In this document: in pieces, positions 43,652-54,479 of the stretch
How positions within the stretch are numbered: position 1 is the first letter of the stretch
How the letters are laid out: each line of letters begins with the position of its first letter
Assembly (NCBI GenBank): GCA_950295325.1
Contig: OX485805.1
Location: 29,995,501-30,059,500, forward strand
Reading direction: 5' to 3'
Source of the DNA: Polytrichum commune
Lineage: Eukaryota > Streptophyta > Polytrichopsida > Polytrichales > Polytrichaceae
Length of the DNA: 64,000 nucleotides
Notes under the pieces: model-generated
Database searches by the model: none
What the model was told of the DNA's origin: nothing
The model's input: only the letters and a program-made list of their open reading frames with translations
Translations under genes and position numbers: made by a program

Positions 43652-44034
43652 TCGGACGGGGGAGCGGACGGGGGAGCGGACGGGGAGCGGACGGGGAGCG
43701 GACGGGGAGCGGACGGGGAGCGGACGGAGGGGGGGGAGCGGACTGGGGGGCGGACGGGGGAGTGGGGGGGAGCGGACGAACGGGGGGAGGAGCGGACAAG
43801 GGAGCGGACGGACGGGGGGGCGGACGGACGGGGGGGGAGTGGACGGAAGGGCGGACGGGAGAGGGTGGGGAGCGGACAGGGGAGGGTGGGGAGCGGAGGG
43901 GGGGGGCGGACGGGGAAGCGGACGGAGGGGGGGGGAGCGGACGGGTTGGGGACGGGGCGGGGAGCGGGAGCGGACGGGGGGGAACGTGGGCGAACGGGGG
44001 TTGGGAACGGGGGCGGACGGGGGGGCGGACGGGC
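43652..44034 (+). repeat. GC-rich minisatellite array 4 (G-rich on plus strand)
   Basis: GGGGAGCGGAC units, regular at 43680-43730. It abuts the transposase TATA box on one side and the right subterminal region of the transposon on the other. Confidence 0.87.
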
Positions 44035-44180
44035 TCTAGTAAATTTTTCTCCACTTTACCTTTACTTTGCTGACATGTCATCACACGTGGACATTGTAAA
44101 TCCTACGTGTCCGAATTGGGTTAATGTAATTACACAAAAAAATCGGTAAAATTCAAGTCCGTCAGGATAAAGACAGCATC

Positions 44181-44230
44181 CGGCATAATGTCGTGACGGA
44201 TACGTGTCGTGACGGCACGACATTATGCCG
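44181..44230. promoter_or_regulatory. Right subterminal hairpin of the giant hAT element
   Basis: CGGCATAATGTCGTG and its exact inverse CACGACATTATGCCG flank a 20-base loop that contains two GTCGTGACGG words, the same word as at the left end. Probable transposase-binding region. Confidence 0.55.
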
Positions 44231-44342
44231 GGATTACCCTCCATCACAACACAATAGACAACCCTGGGTATCACAAACCAGTGTACATACCCTTTTACAG
44301 ACCCGTGTGCGGGACAGATACCCGTTCAACACTGGTTCAAAC

Positions 44343-45183
44343 CCCTTTTCCATTTGGGTGCCTACTTGCCATGGTAGCCTAGTCCTCTATAACCATGGGG
44401 AGGTCATTGTTGAAATAATTATTAAACTACATGAGAAAATATATAGGATACTTTTAATGCAATAGAACAAAATTATACAAATTTTAGTAATAATATAGCT
44501 TGGATGAAATTACACATACAATATTATATTTAAATTAGGGTAAGGGAGAAATACAAGTAGTAATTAATAGTTCTATAATATAGTAGGATCTATAATATTT
44601 GGAGGAACAAAGAGTTGATGTGAGGATCAATGAATGTCTCTAGATTGAATAGGGAATTGAATATTGAATTACATGGATTCAAGGGAAAGTCTCCTTGTAA
44701 CTAATTTGATGTCAAGTGGCCGATGAGGTTCCCCCAAGCTTTCAATTTCCGTTCTTATGATATATAATAACTTGTAATCATTTATTCTAATTTTTATTTT
44801 GATAAGGGCAACTCACATGGGGACTTGGGGCAAGGCATGCTTACTAAGGTTTAAGGGGCCACAAGGGGCCTGCTTGTCGAAGGCTTTGGGAAGAGTCGAG
44901 CTTGAGAGATAGAGAGAGGTCACCTCTATGTAAATACGGGAACCACCTATGTGCAAAGGGTATTTGTTGGGGGGGGGGGTATTATATTTGGAGGCCATAA
45001 TTTTACCCACCCTTCCATTACTTGAAATTCTAATGCATCCTTATTATGAGGACCCTATTGGTGGCTATAATTTGTAGGGTTAAACAATTTACATCACCCT
45101 AAATTGATTATAATAGTTAGATATGTGAATGTTAGTGTAAAATCTAATATTCCTACTAAAAATGAATCCAAATGGTTGCAAGT
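44343..45183. other. Intergenic stretch between hAT nest and gypsy-like element
   Basis: AT-rich; continues the DNA interrupted at 27276. There is a G run near 44970. No gene recognised. Confidence 0.35.
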
Positions 45184-46730
45184 GTTACGCATGATACTCT
45201 ATGCCCTCTGTCACGTGAGGTGACATCGGGGGCTAAGTTACGTCAATTTAGGAGTAAATGGACTCCATTAGGAGTCCATGTGTGTTGGGATGAGTAACGA
45301 ACTCCATTGGGAGTCCTAGTTAGTTGTTCATCCACTCCATGGATGAACTCCACATAGGATTGGGGTTGTATGGAGAGGAAGGCCTCTTGACTTGCCATTG
45401 TTGTCAAGTCAAGTCTTGTGAGTGTGTTTTGAGAGAGAGAGAGAGCTTGTTGTTGCTTTCTCATGGCTATGGTATAGTAGATTATGAGTAAAGCCTTTGC
45501 ATTCTTTCTCCACCACTTGCACTCTTGGATTCTCCCTTCGTGGAGTGAGAGATAGCTTGACTCTTATGTGTGAATTTCAGAGTTTCTTAAGCTTTGTAAG
45601 AAGACATTTTAGTTTCTTAAGCTTGGAGAGAGAAACCCTCATACTTGACAACAATCGCTCAAATTTTTCATTTTTGGTTGTATTTCTGAGCTAGAATGGC
45701 CCAGTATTGAGAGAAAATGAGTGATACAAGTGTTTGAAAACTTAGTTTGTCATTTCTTGCAACCCTCAAGAAGATTTTGAGAGAAATCTTCCCATTTTTC
45801 TTTTGTTGTCTCTTTGTATTTTCTTCAATTGTTGATGGTTGAATCTTGAGATTCCATTTAGTCTCAAGATTCTCAAGTCACATTTTCTTGCTTGCAAATT
45901 GTGAAAGCAAAGTTTAATTCAAACACAAACACAAACCAAAATTAAAATCCAATTTGTTTTTAATTTTGGTTGAGCTCCGGACGGATCCGGAGCTCACCGG
46001 ACCCTCTTGGAGCTCTTGGAGCTCCTGGAGCTCCAATTCTGGGAGGACTGGGGGCGGGCAGCGCAGGCCGGGCCGGGGCCGGGGGCGGGCGGGTGTCGGC
46101 CGGGCCCCACGGGCGGGCGGGCGCCAGCCAGGCCCTGGCAGGCAGGTAAGGTAAGCCCTTACCTTTTTATATATATATATAATTATATATAATTTTGTTG
46201 AATTAAAAAAAAAATTAATTTAATTTTTTCACATTTTTACTTTCACCTTTCAAACTTGGCATCCAATTCTCACAAACTTTGAGGTTCAAATTTGGGGGCA
46301 TACTAGCTCCGATTGGAGTGAAATTTGAGCCTATCTTGTGTGAAATTTGCCAAGGAATCCAATGGTGTAATTGGATTGTTGATTGGAATTCAAAATCATT
46401 GCTGAAATTATTAATTTCAACGCTGATTTTTGTTTTTGGGAGCAAATTAACTCCGAACGGAGTGAAATTTGAGCCTAATTTGTGTGAAATCTTCCTAGGA
46501 GTCCATTGGTGCACTTAGTTTGTTGATTGGAGTCCATAATCACCTTGGAAATGAGCCTTTTCAACGCTGATTTTTCATTTTAATTACCAATCTCAAACCT
46601 TTGCACAATTTTGGAATTCTGGGGGCATAAACACTTGGCATTTGGCAAGGGATTGCCATTTAGATAGCCCGCAACAGGTGCAGGTTGCCATTACCTTGTA
46701 GATAGTTGCAGGTACTCAAGTGATTATTTT
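45184..46730 (+). mobile_element. Candidate 5' LTR and leader of a gypsy-like retrotransposon
   Basis: A TGTTACGC start at 45184 and an AACA end near 46633 would bound an LTR of about 1.45 kb, followed by a short leader before the gag ATG at 46731. The second LTR is outside the window, so the borders are not proven. It contains a GGAGCTC-rich microrepeat (about 46000-46035), a very GC-rich tract (46036-46145) and a duplicated segment (46297-46570). Confidence 0.35.
46297..46570 (+). repeat. Tandem duplication, about 135-140 bp, 2 copies
   Basis: GGAGTGAAATTTGAGCCTA occurs near 46315 and again near 46460, each followed by TTTGTGTGAAAT-like and TTGTTGATTGGA-type sequence. Confidence 0.7.
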
Positions 46731-49602
46731 ATGGTGCAAACTAGGAGCCGATATTATCGATCTCCATCACCAGATTACTTGGAGGACGTGCATACCACAA
46801 ATCTTGAGCCAGAGGTAGATACCAACGAGGCTTTTGAGCCTATTTCGGCGTTGGACACTACTAGTAGGCTTCGGATTTGGAGTGTCGGCACGTTCGACAC
46901 TGATTTCAGTGCGTGATCGGTTTTCAGGTCGAGCTGGGGGCATTTCCTTGGCCGATTGGAAACTCCGGTTTCGTACCTGGATTAAGGAGAAACGCCAAAG
47001 GTCTTCCAATTTCAATGATTGGTATGCCTTTGAACTTCTGCCTCAACATTTGGAGTATGAGGCACTCCAAACTTATGAACGCTGGACAGAGGGTCATCAG
47101 CGACAACTTCGGGAGGTGGAGCAGTATTGGGAGGCTCGGATTGAGCTCATTTCAGCCCTTAAGGATGGGGCGGTTGCTACCTTAGCTCCACCCACCTTAA
47201 AGGAGGAGGAATCGCCGGCGGAGTCTAAGGACACGGAACTGGCACTTGGGCCAATGGTGGCTAGCAGTAGCACGGCAACCCTTTCACGGGTGGCACGTGC
47301 TACACAGGCAGCATTGACGGCTGTTGGTCCACCACCTCCGTTTAATCCCCTTACTGAATTTGTCGCACATTTGGAAGTGGAGTATGGTGGGTTTCGGCGA
47401 GACCAGATGCAGTGCATCCAAGATTTCCGCCGAGAGAATGATGATACTCCACGGACCATGTATACGCGACTCGCGCGATTTGCTGTGGAGTCGGGAGGTG
47501 TTTTTGCTGAGAGTCAGCTTGTTAAAATCTTTTTGTCTAAGATTGACAAGCGGCTACTTGAGTTGGCATCACCTCGGATTATCCTCGACTACGAGGGCCG
47601 AGCTACGCTTGCACAAGCGTTTGCCGTGGTTGAGAGATGTGATCGGGCTCTTTGCCAACATGATGCCACGGATATGGTATCTTGGATGACAGAGAGTCCG
47701 AAACCAAGAAGAATTGTCACAGCTACTAGTAGTTTAGCTGAGACTCAACCCGTTAAGGAGCAAAAGATTTTGCATTGTTGGGGTTGTGAAGAAGCTGGTC
47801 ATTCGAAGAATGATCCCAATTGTCCTAAGAAGAAGAAAACTCAGCCTTTGGGAAAATTAAAACAAAAGATGGAACCAGTAAAGGCAGGGGACAATTCTAA
47901 GAAAAGACAATTGAAATGTAACCATTGTGGTGGCACTAATCACGATGTGGATCATTGTTTCCAACTTCATCCTGAGATGCGGCCTGCCAGTTATGTCACT
48001 GGAAAGTCTTCAAGGGAGCAGAGTCTTGAGGCTAAGGTGGCAGAGCTTGAGGAAAAGCTCAAATCTTCTGCATCTTTTGCTCAAATTTCTGAGCCGCATG
48101 TGGGTGGTGGCACCTCGGGTTCGGACATGTATATGTTTGGAGCAGCTGGAGAGGTGGTGGCGGCGGCTTCTACCCACTCACAAACATTGGCAGATGCGGT
48201 GGCTTCCACGAGTGGTGGTAGCAACGAGGTGCTACATCCTCGCCATGCCGGACCAGCTGATCAAATTGGTCAAGCACGTTTACCTCTTTCATTTGGATTG
48301 GTAGACACCACTGTTGTTGGGGCTAAAAACCCTGTACCTTTGAGAGATGGGGATTCCATCTCGAAGGATGTTACGCAGGCATTGGCATATAAAATTCTCC
48401 ATATGCCAATTTTCTCGGGTTCGGAATTTATGGCTTCGGATTTCAAGCCTGCTACAGTTTTTCATTTAGCTGGGAGAATGTTAGAAGGTAAGGCGGATTT
48501 GCCATCCCTTCAAGTATCCCAAGCTGTGGCTGAGGAGGTGGAGGACTTAGCCAATTTGCGAGCGAGTCTTGCGGATGCGGCGATCATTGCTTTTGGTAAG
48601 CAAACTGATATTCCTCCAGCATCAATTTCAGCAGTGGATACGTCATTTTCGAATTATGCGTCGGGAGCGGCATATCTTGCAGACATTTCTACAAGGCCTG
48701 CTCGCGAACGGCATAATTTACAACCTGGAGTTGTACGGCTGATGAACGACAAATCTTTGTTTGTCGTTTCACACACGGATATGCCCACTATCCGTGCTAC
48801 ACCACTGAGAGTTATGATGGATTCCGGTGCTCAACCAGTTATGATTGGCAAAGGACTTGCTGACAGTCTTGGATTGACGCCAACAAGCTTGGATCCTTGT
48901 CCATTCACTATTGTGACTTCAGTAGGGGGCACTGAACGTGCAACAGGTTACACTAAGGCACCTCTACGTTTGATTTTTCATGTGGGGGCAGGGCCTACTT
49001 ACACTCATTTGTCAATGAAGTGTGTTGTTACTAATGCTACCAACTATGATATACTTGTTGGTCAGCAAGTTCTTTACCCACTTGGCTTTGGTTTGGATAA
49101 TTGGACGGAAGAGGCATGGATTAGACCGGGATGGTCCACTGGAGATGGCAGGAAGGTATTTATTCCCGTCACATTTGCAGCCACTGCTATGACTATGGTT
49201 GCGGAGGCAATGTTTGGTTGCAGCGGTTCAGTTGCAGATTTGCCTTGTGCTCCAGTTTTATTGGAGGAAACAATGGACTACATTTGTAATGCGGCAGAAC
49301 AACAATTTTTACCATCTTTTCAAATTCCTGCTCGACATTTCAAGGATCCACCTCCACCATGGCGAACTCCTAAGGAGTTATCCGACCATTGTCAACACAT
49401 TGTAGCGGATTTGGAGCTTGGAGAGGCACCTCCAACTTCATCCTCATTTTCTTTTGCTCAACCCATTCGTTGGCAACCATCACCTGAAGGTATTGTCCTT
49501 GTGGGGATCTTTGGAAGCATTGGCACAGGTTTGGCGGCAGTGTTGGAAGCTGGAATTACAGTTTGGCGATATATTCATGTGGACAATGGGTATGCAGCCA
49601 AC
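46731..49602 (+). pseudogene. Gypsy-like gag-protease with start of a C5-methyltransferase-like domain, truncated
   Basis: Gag starts at 46731 but its frame breaks before 46916; the main frame runs from about 46834 on, so a frameshift separates the first 45-60 codons. Then: gag domain (SLADWKLRFRTWIKEKRQR onward), two zinc knuckles (CWGCEEAGHSKNDPNC near 47777; CNHCGGTNHDVDHC near 47917), an Asp protease (VMMDSGAQPVMIGKGLADSL near 48814), and from 49480 a stretch IVLVGIFGSIGTGLAAVLEA continuing into AGITVWRYIHVDNG. The last part matches motif I of C5-cytosine methyltransferases (LFxGIGTGLxALxxxG), as in DNMT3-type enzymes. The frame is cut at 49602 by giant hAT copy 2, so reverse transcriptase and the rest of the domain lie outside the window. 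Confidence 0.72.
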
Positions 49603-49879
49603 CAGGGTTGTCTATCGCGACGTCATGACGGTGTCGTGCCGTCATGTCAGGTCGTGTCGTGACGGACCCCTCCGTCACGACACAATAGGGTCCACGTAGG
49701 GTCAACATAGGGGGAATGGACTAGGGTGGGTAAAATACTTACCTTCTTGCCAAGGTGGCGTCCTATGTGGCAGAAAACGCCGACGTGGATGTGCATATTT
49801 CCCTTGCCAAGTAAACCATTTTGCCATTGTGTTTAGGGTTCTGTTAAAATCAAAGTAGAAAAATATGACTAAGGAAGGT

Positions 49880-50351
49880 GTGGGGCGGACGGTGGGGCGG
49901 ACGGGAGAGGGGGGTGGTGCGGACGGTGGGGCGGACGGGAGAGGGGGGTGGTGCGGACGGCGGAGGGGGGTGGTGCAGACGGCGGAGGGGGGTGGTGCGG
50001 ACGGGGGAGGGGGGTGGTGCGGACGGGGGAGGGGGGTGGAGCGGACGGGGGTGGGGCGGACGGAGGGGGTGGAGCGGACGGGGGTGGGGCGGACGGACGG
50101 GGGTGGAGCGGACGGGGGTGGGGCGGACGGACGGGGGTGGAGCGGACGGGGGTGGGGCGGACGGACGGGGGTGGAGCGGACGGGGGTGGAGTGGACGACG
50201 GACGGGGGTGGAGCGGACGGGGGAGGGGGTGGAGCGGACGGGGGAGGGGGGTGGAGCGGACAGGGGTGGGGCGGAAGGGGGTTGGGAACGGGGGGGAGAA
50301 CGCTGGAGCGGACAGGGGAACGCGGGGGCGGATGGGGGGAACGCGGAGGGC
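49880..50351 (+). repeat. GC-rich array 1 of giant hAT copy 2 (G-rich on plus strand)
   Basis: Same unit family as 28567-28868, but longer (about 470 bp against 300), showing that array length varies between copies. Confidence 0.87.
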
Positions 50352-50960
50352 TCCGTCCGCCCCAAGTTCCCTCACGTCCGCCCCACGTTCCCCCGCCGTG
50401 CGTTCACGTTCCCACACGTTTCCTAACGTCCGCACCCGTTCCCTACCGCGTTCCCTCCCGTCCGCGCCCGTTCCCTCCCGTCCGCGCCCGTTCCCCCCCA
50501 GTCCGCACCCGTTCCCTTCCCGTCCGCCCACGTTCCCTCCCGTCCGCCCCACGTTCCCTCCCGTCCGCCCCACGTTCCCTCCCGTCCGCCCCACGTTCCC
50601 TCCCGTCCGCCCCATGTTCCCTCCCGTCCGCGCTACGTTCCCCTCCCGTCCGCCCACGTTCCCCTCCCGTCCGCCCACGTTCCCCTCCCGTCCGCCCACG
50701 TTCCCTCCCGTCCGCCCACGTTCCCTCCCGTCCGCCCCATGTTCCCTCCCGTCCGCCCCATGTTCCCTCCTGTCCGCGCTACGTTCCACTCCCGTCCGCC
50801 CGCGTTCCCCTCCAGTCCGCCCCACGTTCCCCTCCCGTCTGCCCCATGTTCCCGTACGTTCCCTCCCGTCCGCGCTCCGTTCCCTTCCGTCCGCCCGTGT
50901 TCCCCTACGTCCGCCCCCTCGTTCCCTCCGTCCGCCCCCGCGTTCCCACGTTCCCCATAC
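50352..50960 (-). repeat. GC-rich array 2 of giant hAT copy 2, inverted (C-rich on plus strand)
   Basis: The strand bias flips abruptly near 50350, from GCGGACGGG units to CCCGTCCGCC units. This array is upstream of the kinase promoter, as in copy 1, but the whole kinase module lies in the opposite direction. Confidence 0.87.
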
Positions 50961-51023
50961 GTCCTTTTCGTGCCCCATGTCAAATCCGACCGGGATCCCA
51001 TAATGATTGTGCTCCCCTTTGCC

Positions 51024-51031
51024 TATATAAA
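51024..51031 (+). promoter_or_regulatory. TATA box of kinase gene, copy 2
   Basis: TATATAAA, 226 bp before the ATG and 64 bp after the inverted array. The surrounding 80 bp are nearly identical to copy 1. Confidence 0.65.
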
Positions 51032-51256
51032 GCCGTGGGGCTTTAGTTCCCCTCACTTTCCTCTCCTCCCACCACAAAGGGACCCGAGACCTTGTTGCCG
51101 TCCCAAGGACAGCGGCACCGCGCGGGTCTCAGGGGGTTTGGGAGGGCAGGGCAAATTGTGGGGGAACCCTCACAATTTTTTTTCCAGATTCACGCACTCA
51201 TTTCTACATTCACTCACTCCTTTTTACATTCACTCACTCACGCGGTTTTTTTCACG

Positions 51257-53173
51257 ATGGAGGGGGAGGACATTGCTCCTTACCAAGACGAGGATACGAG
51301 GCTGCACCATGCTTGGCTCCAAAGCACTCCACTTGCGCATACTGGAGAGGGTACGGGAAGCGAGGCCGGAAGTGGAAGCACTGCAGCACGTCCCCCACGT
51401 CCAGATCCTTTTCGGTTTGACGAAGAGTTCTTTGCAGTTGGCCATTCAGGAGGCAACCAAACACGTGGAAGCCGTGGAACACGTGGGAGTCGGGGAAACA
51501 GTGGACATAGAGGGAGAACAGGAAGGGGACCAAGCTCAGGCAGTTCCACCGATATAAATGCAGCCACTCATGGAGAGTCCGTGCCACCACGATCTCCGAC
51601 ACGGCGGACATCAAGACCGGAGAGCCCTGCACGTGATGTACCTCAGGGTTCGGAGCATGGTGAAAGACGGGGACAAAAACGCCCAGCAATTTCGGAAGGG
51701 ATGGAGGAGGGGTCCGGGGTTTCAGGTTCGCAATCGAGGAAAAGGAAAAATAGAGGCAAACGCGACCCGCGGATCGATGAGGCTCGAAACCATTGTAGGG
51801 TCGTGCTGTTGGAGTGGTTTAGAAATAACAGCATGGTTTATTTGGAAAAAAAATACCTCAATGATGGTACAAAGGGGCTGGATTTGGTGAGGAACGATTT
51901 GATTCTTATTCTCACGGAAGCCACGGCTGGAGCGGAGTTTGAAGATGCTAGGGGCATGAGCGATTGGGGCACCTGGATTGAACAACAAGCCGTGGAAGCA
52001 ATCTACAATCCAACAATGGCATATGATGCTGTGCATCCTAGCAAGGGAAGTAGTAGTGGCAGGAAGTCCGAGCTGTACATGAAGCTAGAGAATTGGAAAA
52101 GAGGCGTAATAGCAGCAAAAGGAACATCCGCCCGCAACCTTCCCATTTTTATTGACAGGCAGATGGCAGACAACATTGCCACTCAGGGCCGGCAGGGTGT
52201 CATATGGTTGCCTAGGAATGCGGAGATCAAAGCCTTGGATAAGGAAATCTTCCAAGGGACCTTCGGAGTGGTGCGGAGAGTCGCAATTCATGGAGCATCA
52301 TTCATCCCTAGCTGGATAGAGTGGGCTGGGAAGACCATGAAGGCCACGAATAGTCTGGAGAACCGAAAGGAGCGTTCAATTGAAGCATTGGCGTGTCCAG
52401 TAGATCATCCTGGGGTAATCAAGCTACAATACCTCAATATGAAAACATACGAATCCTATTCGATGTGGTGGAATGGAGGCTCCTTGAAAAACATGAGGAT
52501 CTATGACTTCAGCGTTCCGGAAACCCACGAGCGCACAATCCTTCACATGCCTGGGGCAGACTTTGAAGCACGGAAACGGTTGGTTGTATATCAAAGGCAT
52601 CGAGCTTATTTGGCATGGGCTCTAATGTGCATTGTGGATGTAGTGCACAAGCATGACGTGTTGCACAATGACCTTAATCCCAACAATGTCATGTTGCATT
52701 TCCCACAAGACCGTGAGAACACGGTTTACATTGGTGTGTGTGATTGGGGCATGGCATCCTGGGGAGGTGAAGACGCACCCTCCAACTATGGAAAAGATTC
52801 AGTGGATGAGATGAACAAGCACAAAGCAAAATACAACTGTGCTGGTCCAGAATTATTCCATGTACGAGGGCAGCGTGGAACATCCACCTCTCCGGTGAGG
52901 ATGGCTCGGAAACATAGGCACACGTTTCTATCGGAGTCCTTCTCAGTGGGTGCTTTGGCAAAGAAGATTTATGCCAGGGATGCGACTTCCCCCTTGTTTC
53001 AGCTAAACAGTGATCCAAATGGCTTGAATATGCGGTTTGAGTTAGCATTGGATTCATTGACGAAGACCAATCCAGCGGAAAGGTCAACCATCACACACGT
53101 AGTGAACATTTTGAAGTCCCCTCCATACAACATGGTTAACCCGACAATGTGCTTCCGTGACACTGCAAAATAG
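51257..53173 (+). CDS. Divergent protein kinase, transposon cargo (copy 2)
   Basis: 638 codons, uninterrupted, same length as the copy at 29763-31679. Kinase motifs are unchanged: FQGTFGVVRRV, AGKTMKA, LHNDLNPNNVML, CDWGMAS, GPELF. By eye, roughly eight residues differ in the kinase domain and about three times as many in the low-complexity N-terminal half, which suggests constraint on the kinase part. AATAAA at 53237-53242 is a likely polyadenylation signal. The start is chosen at 51257 because the leader between the TATA box and this ATG is conserved and the further upstream open frame is repeat. It is oriented opposite to copy 1 relative to the transposon ends. Confidence 0.8.
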   Translation: MEGEDIAPYQDEDTRLHHAWLQSTPLAHTGEGTGSEAGSGSTAARPPRPDPFRFDEEFFAVGHSGGNQTRGSRGTRGSRGNSGHRGRTGRGPSSGSSTDINAATHGESVPPRSPTRRTSRPESPARDVPQGSEHGERRGQKRPAISEGMEEGSGVSGSQSRKRKNRGKRDPRIDEARNHCRVVLLEWFRNNSMVYLEKKYLNDGTKGLDLVRNDLILILTEATAGAEFEDARGMSDWGTWIEQQAVEAIYNPTMAYDAVHPSKGSSSGRKSELYMKLENWKRGVIAAKGTSARNLPIFIDRQMADNIATQGRQGVIWLPRNAEIKALDKEIFQGTFGVVRRVAIHGASFIPSWIEWAGKTMKATNSLENRKERSIEALACPVDHPGVIKLQYLNMKTYESYSMWWNGGSLKNMRIYDFSVPETHERTILHMPGADFEARKRLVVYQRHRAYLAWALMCIVDVVHKHDVLHNDLNPNNVMLHFPQDRENTVYIGVCDWGMASWGGEDAPSNYGKDSVDEMNKHKAKYNCAGPELFHVRGQRGTSTSPVRMARKHRHTFLSESFSVGALAKKIYARDATSPLFQLNSDPNGLNMRFELALDSLTKTNPAERSTITHVVNILKSPPYNMVNPTMCFRDTAK

Positions 53174-53883
53174 ATTTTTTTTGTTTTTTTTGCAACAATT
53201 TTGAATCATACCAATTTTGTAACCGTTGGAGATGTAAATAAAGCCATCATTTTTTCATACAAAACTTGTATATTGTATGAGGTTTATGGATCTTAGTGCA
53301 ATTTTCATACTCCATGAGGCTTTTGCTCCATAATCGAGAAGAAGTCTATGGGAGGCTAACCAAGGTTCTCGCCTCTCGTGAGGCCACATCCTTCTTTCAC
53401 ATCGTTGTTATCACATCCATGTGCTAAGTTCAAGTTAACTATAGTTGTTTGTGATATGTCTTGAAAAAATGCAGTTACCTATATTTATTCTAATTTTGGT
53501 ATGCCACAAAATGTAGTCAACTATAGTTATATCGGTTGTACACGTGATCCAAAATATCTCTAAATGTTATCTTTCTTTTACTCCTCACATATTGCACACT
53601 ATAAATGTTAAACGTGTTAACAGTTAACAAAATGGTACTCCCTTCTTTGTAAATCTGACTCTATAAACGTTAACGGATGAAATACAACCATAATATGGAT
53701 GATAAAAACTACACATCCAGTTACATTGATTCATATTCACTCGTGATTTGTAAACTTGATATTGAATAAAGTTTTGATTGGGTGTGCAATTTTATGAATG
53801 GTATTCTCTTACAAGGAATCTTCACAATTGCTTATATTTATATTTATATAATTCACAATCATTTTTTTTTGGAAGTTTGGACA
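53174..53883. other. 3' flank of kinase gene, copy 2, ending at the inversion breakpoint
   Basis: Reverse complement of about 29034-29762. The homology to copy 1 changes orientation in the tract TTTTTTTTGGAAGTTTGGACAT at about 53862-53883 (given here in two parts: a T run, then GGAAGTTTGGACAT). Confidence 0.6.
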
Positions 53884-54462
53884 TATTCTTGGCCGTCCAA
53901 GTGAAGAGGCCGTGCAATTAAGTGGCCCAACTTTGTTGATAGTCCAAAGAAATGAACTGAAAATAGCCAAGAAAATATAGTAAGGGTAGCCTTAGTTGGG
54001 CATAGTGTGAAGCCTCCAAAGGCCAAGCGCAAAGTCCAAACCTTTGGCCATGAACTCCCACGGCCTCTCGGCTTGGATGGCCAAAGTGTGAAGCCTCCAA
54101 GGCCAATCCCAAAGTCCAAACTCAAAGGAGCATGCCACTTTATTCCTTGCTCAAAATAACCCCTCCAATCTAACGGCCAAGATCTTGTCAATGATTGATT
54201 ATTTTAATGAAAAAAAAGTTCGGCCTCTCGACGGAAGTTTGGGTTGAGCATTTTGCTATACCCAATCTTTGCTCGAGAGGCCGAACTCTTGGCGCCATAA
54301 CTTCCTAAAAGTGTTGCCACCTAGGCTCTTTTGGAGGCCACGTCCTTTGAACTTCGGCCTCTAGTGTGAAGGCCGAGAGGACGGACTTTGGGCATTTCAA
54401 CATTTTCATTGGTCCAAATGTTGAACCTCTTAAAGTTTGGCCATATTGTGAACCGGCCCTTA
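53884..54462. mobile_element. GAGAGGCC MITE-like element inside giant hAT copy 2
   Basis: Orthologous to 32605-33199. Its left end has been removed at the inversion breakpoint (starts TTGGCCGTCCAAGTGAAGAG). Confidence 0.55.
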
Positions 54463-54479
54463 TATTTGCAATACATGTC

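Larger units (their letters stand above)
28293..44266. mobile_element. Giant cargo-carrying hAT transposon, copy 1 (15,974 bp)
   Basis: Left TIR CAGGGTTGTCTAT at 28293-28305, inverse at 44254-44266; perfect 8-bp target duplication GGTATCAC at 28285-28292 and 44267-44274, the length made by hAT transposases. Order inside: left subterminal hairpin, GC-rich array 1, kinase gene (minus), array 2, a MITE, small gene (plus), array 3, coiled-coil/RING-like gene (plus), hAT transposase (minus), array 4, right subterminal hairpin. The left 8-9 kb recurs at 49603, so the kinase and the small gene have moved with the element. Typical hAT elements are 2-5 kb with a single transposase gene. This copy is not autonomous: its transposase has a stop codon and a solo LTR. 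Confidence 0.92.
27285..44334. mobile_element. Outer hAT element, interrupted by the giant hAT transposon
   Basis: The left end CAGTGTTGAACGGGTAT (27285) and its inverse at 44334 are flanked by a perfect 8-bp target duplication GTTCAAAC (27277-27284; 44335-44342). Removing the 28293-44266 insertion and one copy of its duplication leaves an element of about 1.07 kb: an internally deleted hAT that keeps only the C-terminal end of a transposase (27756-28037, minus). Confidence 0.85.

Noticed and set aside
49865-51077. Open frames of about 400 codons over arrays 1 and 2 of copy 2
   Set aside because: Gly/Arg/Asp-rich then Pro/Arg/Ser-rich low-complexity peptides that switch composition exactly where the array strand flips; a sequence artefact of the repeats.
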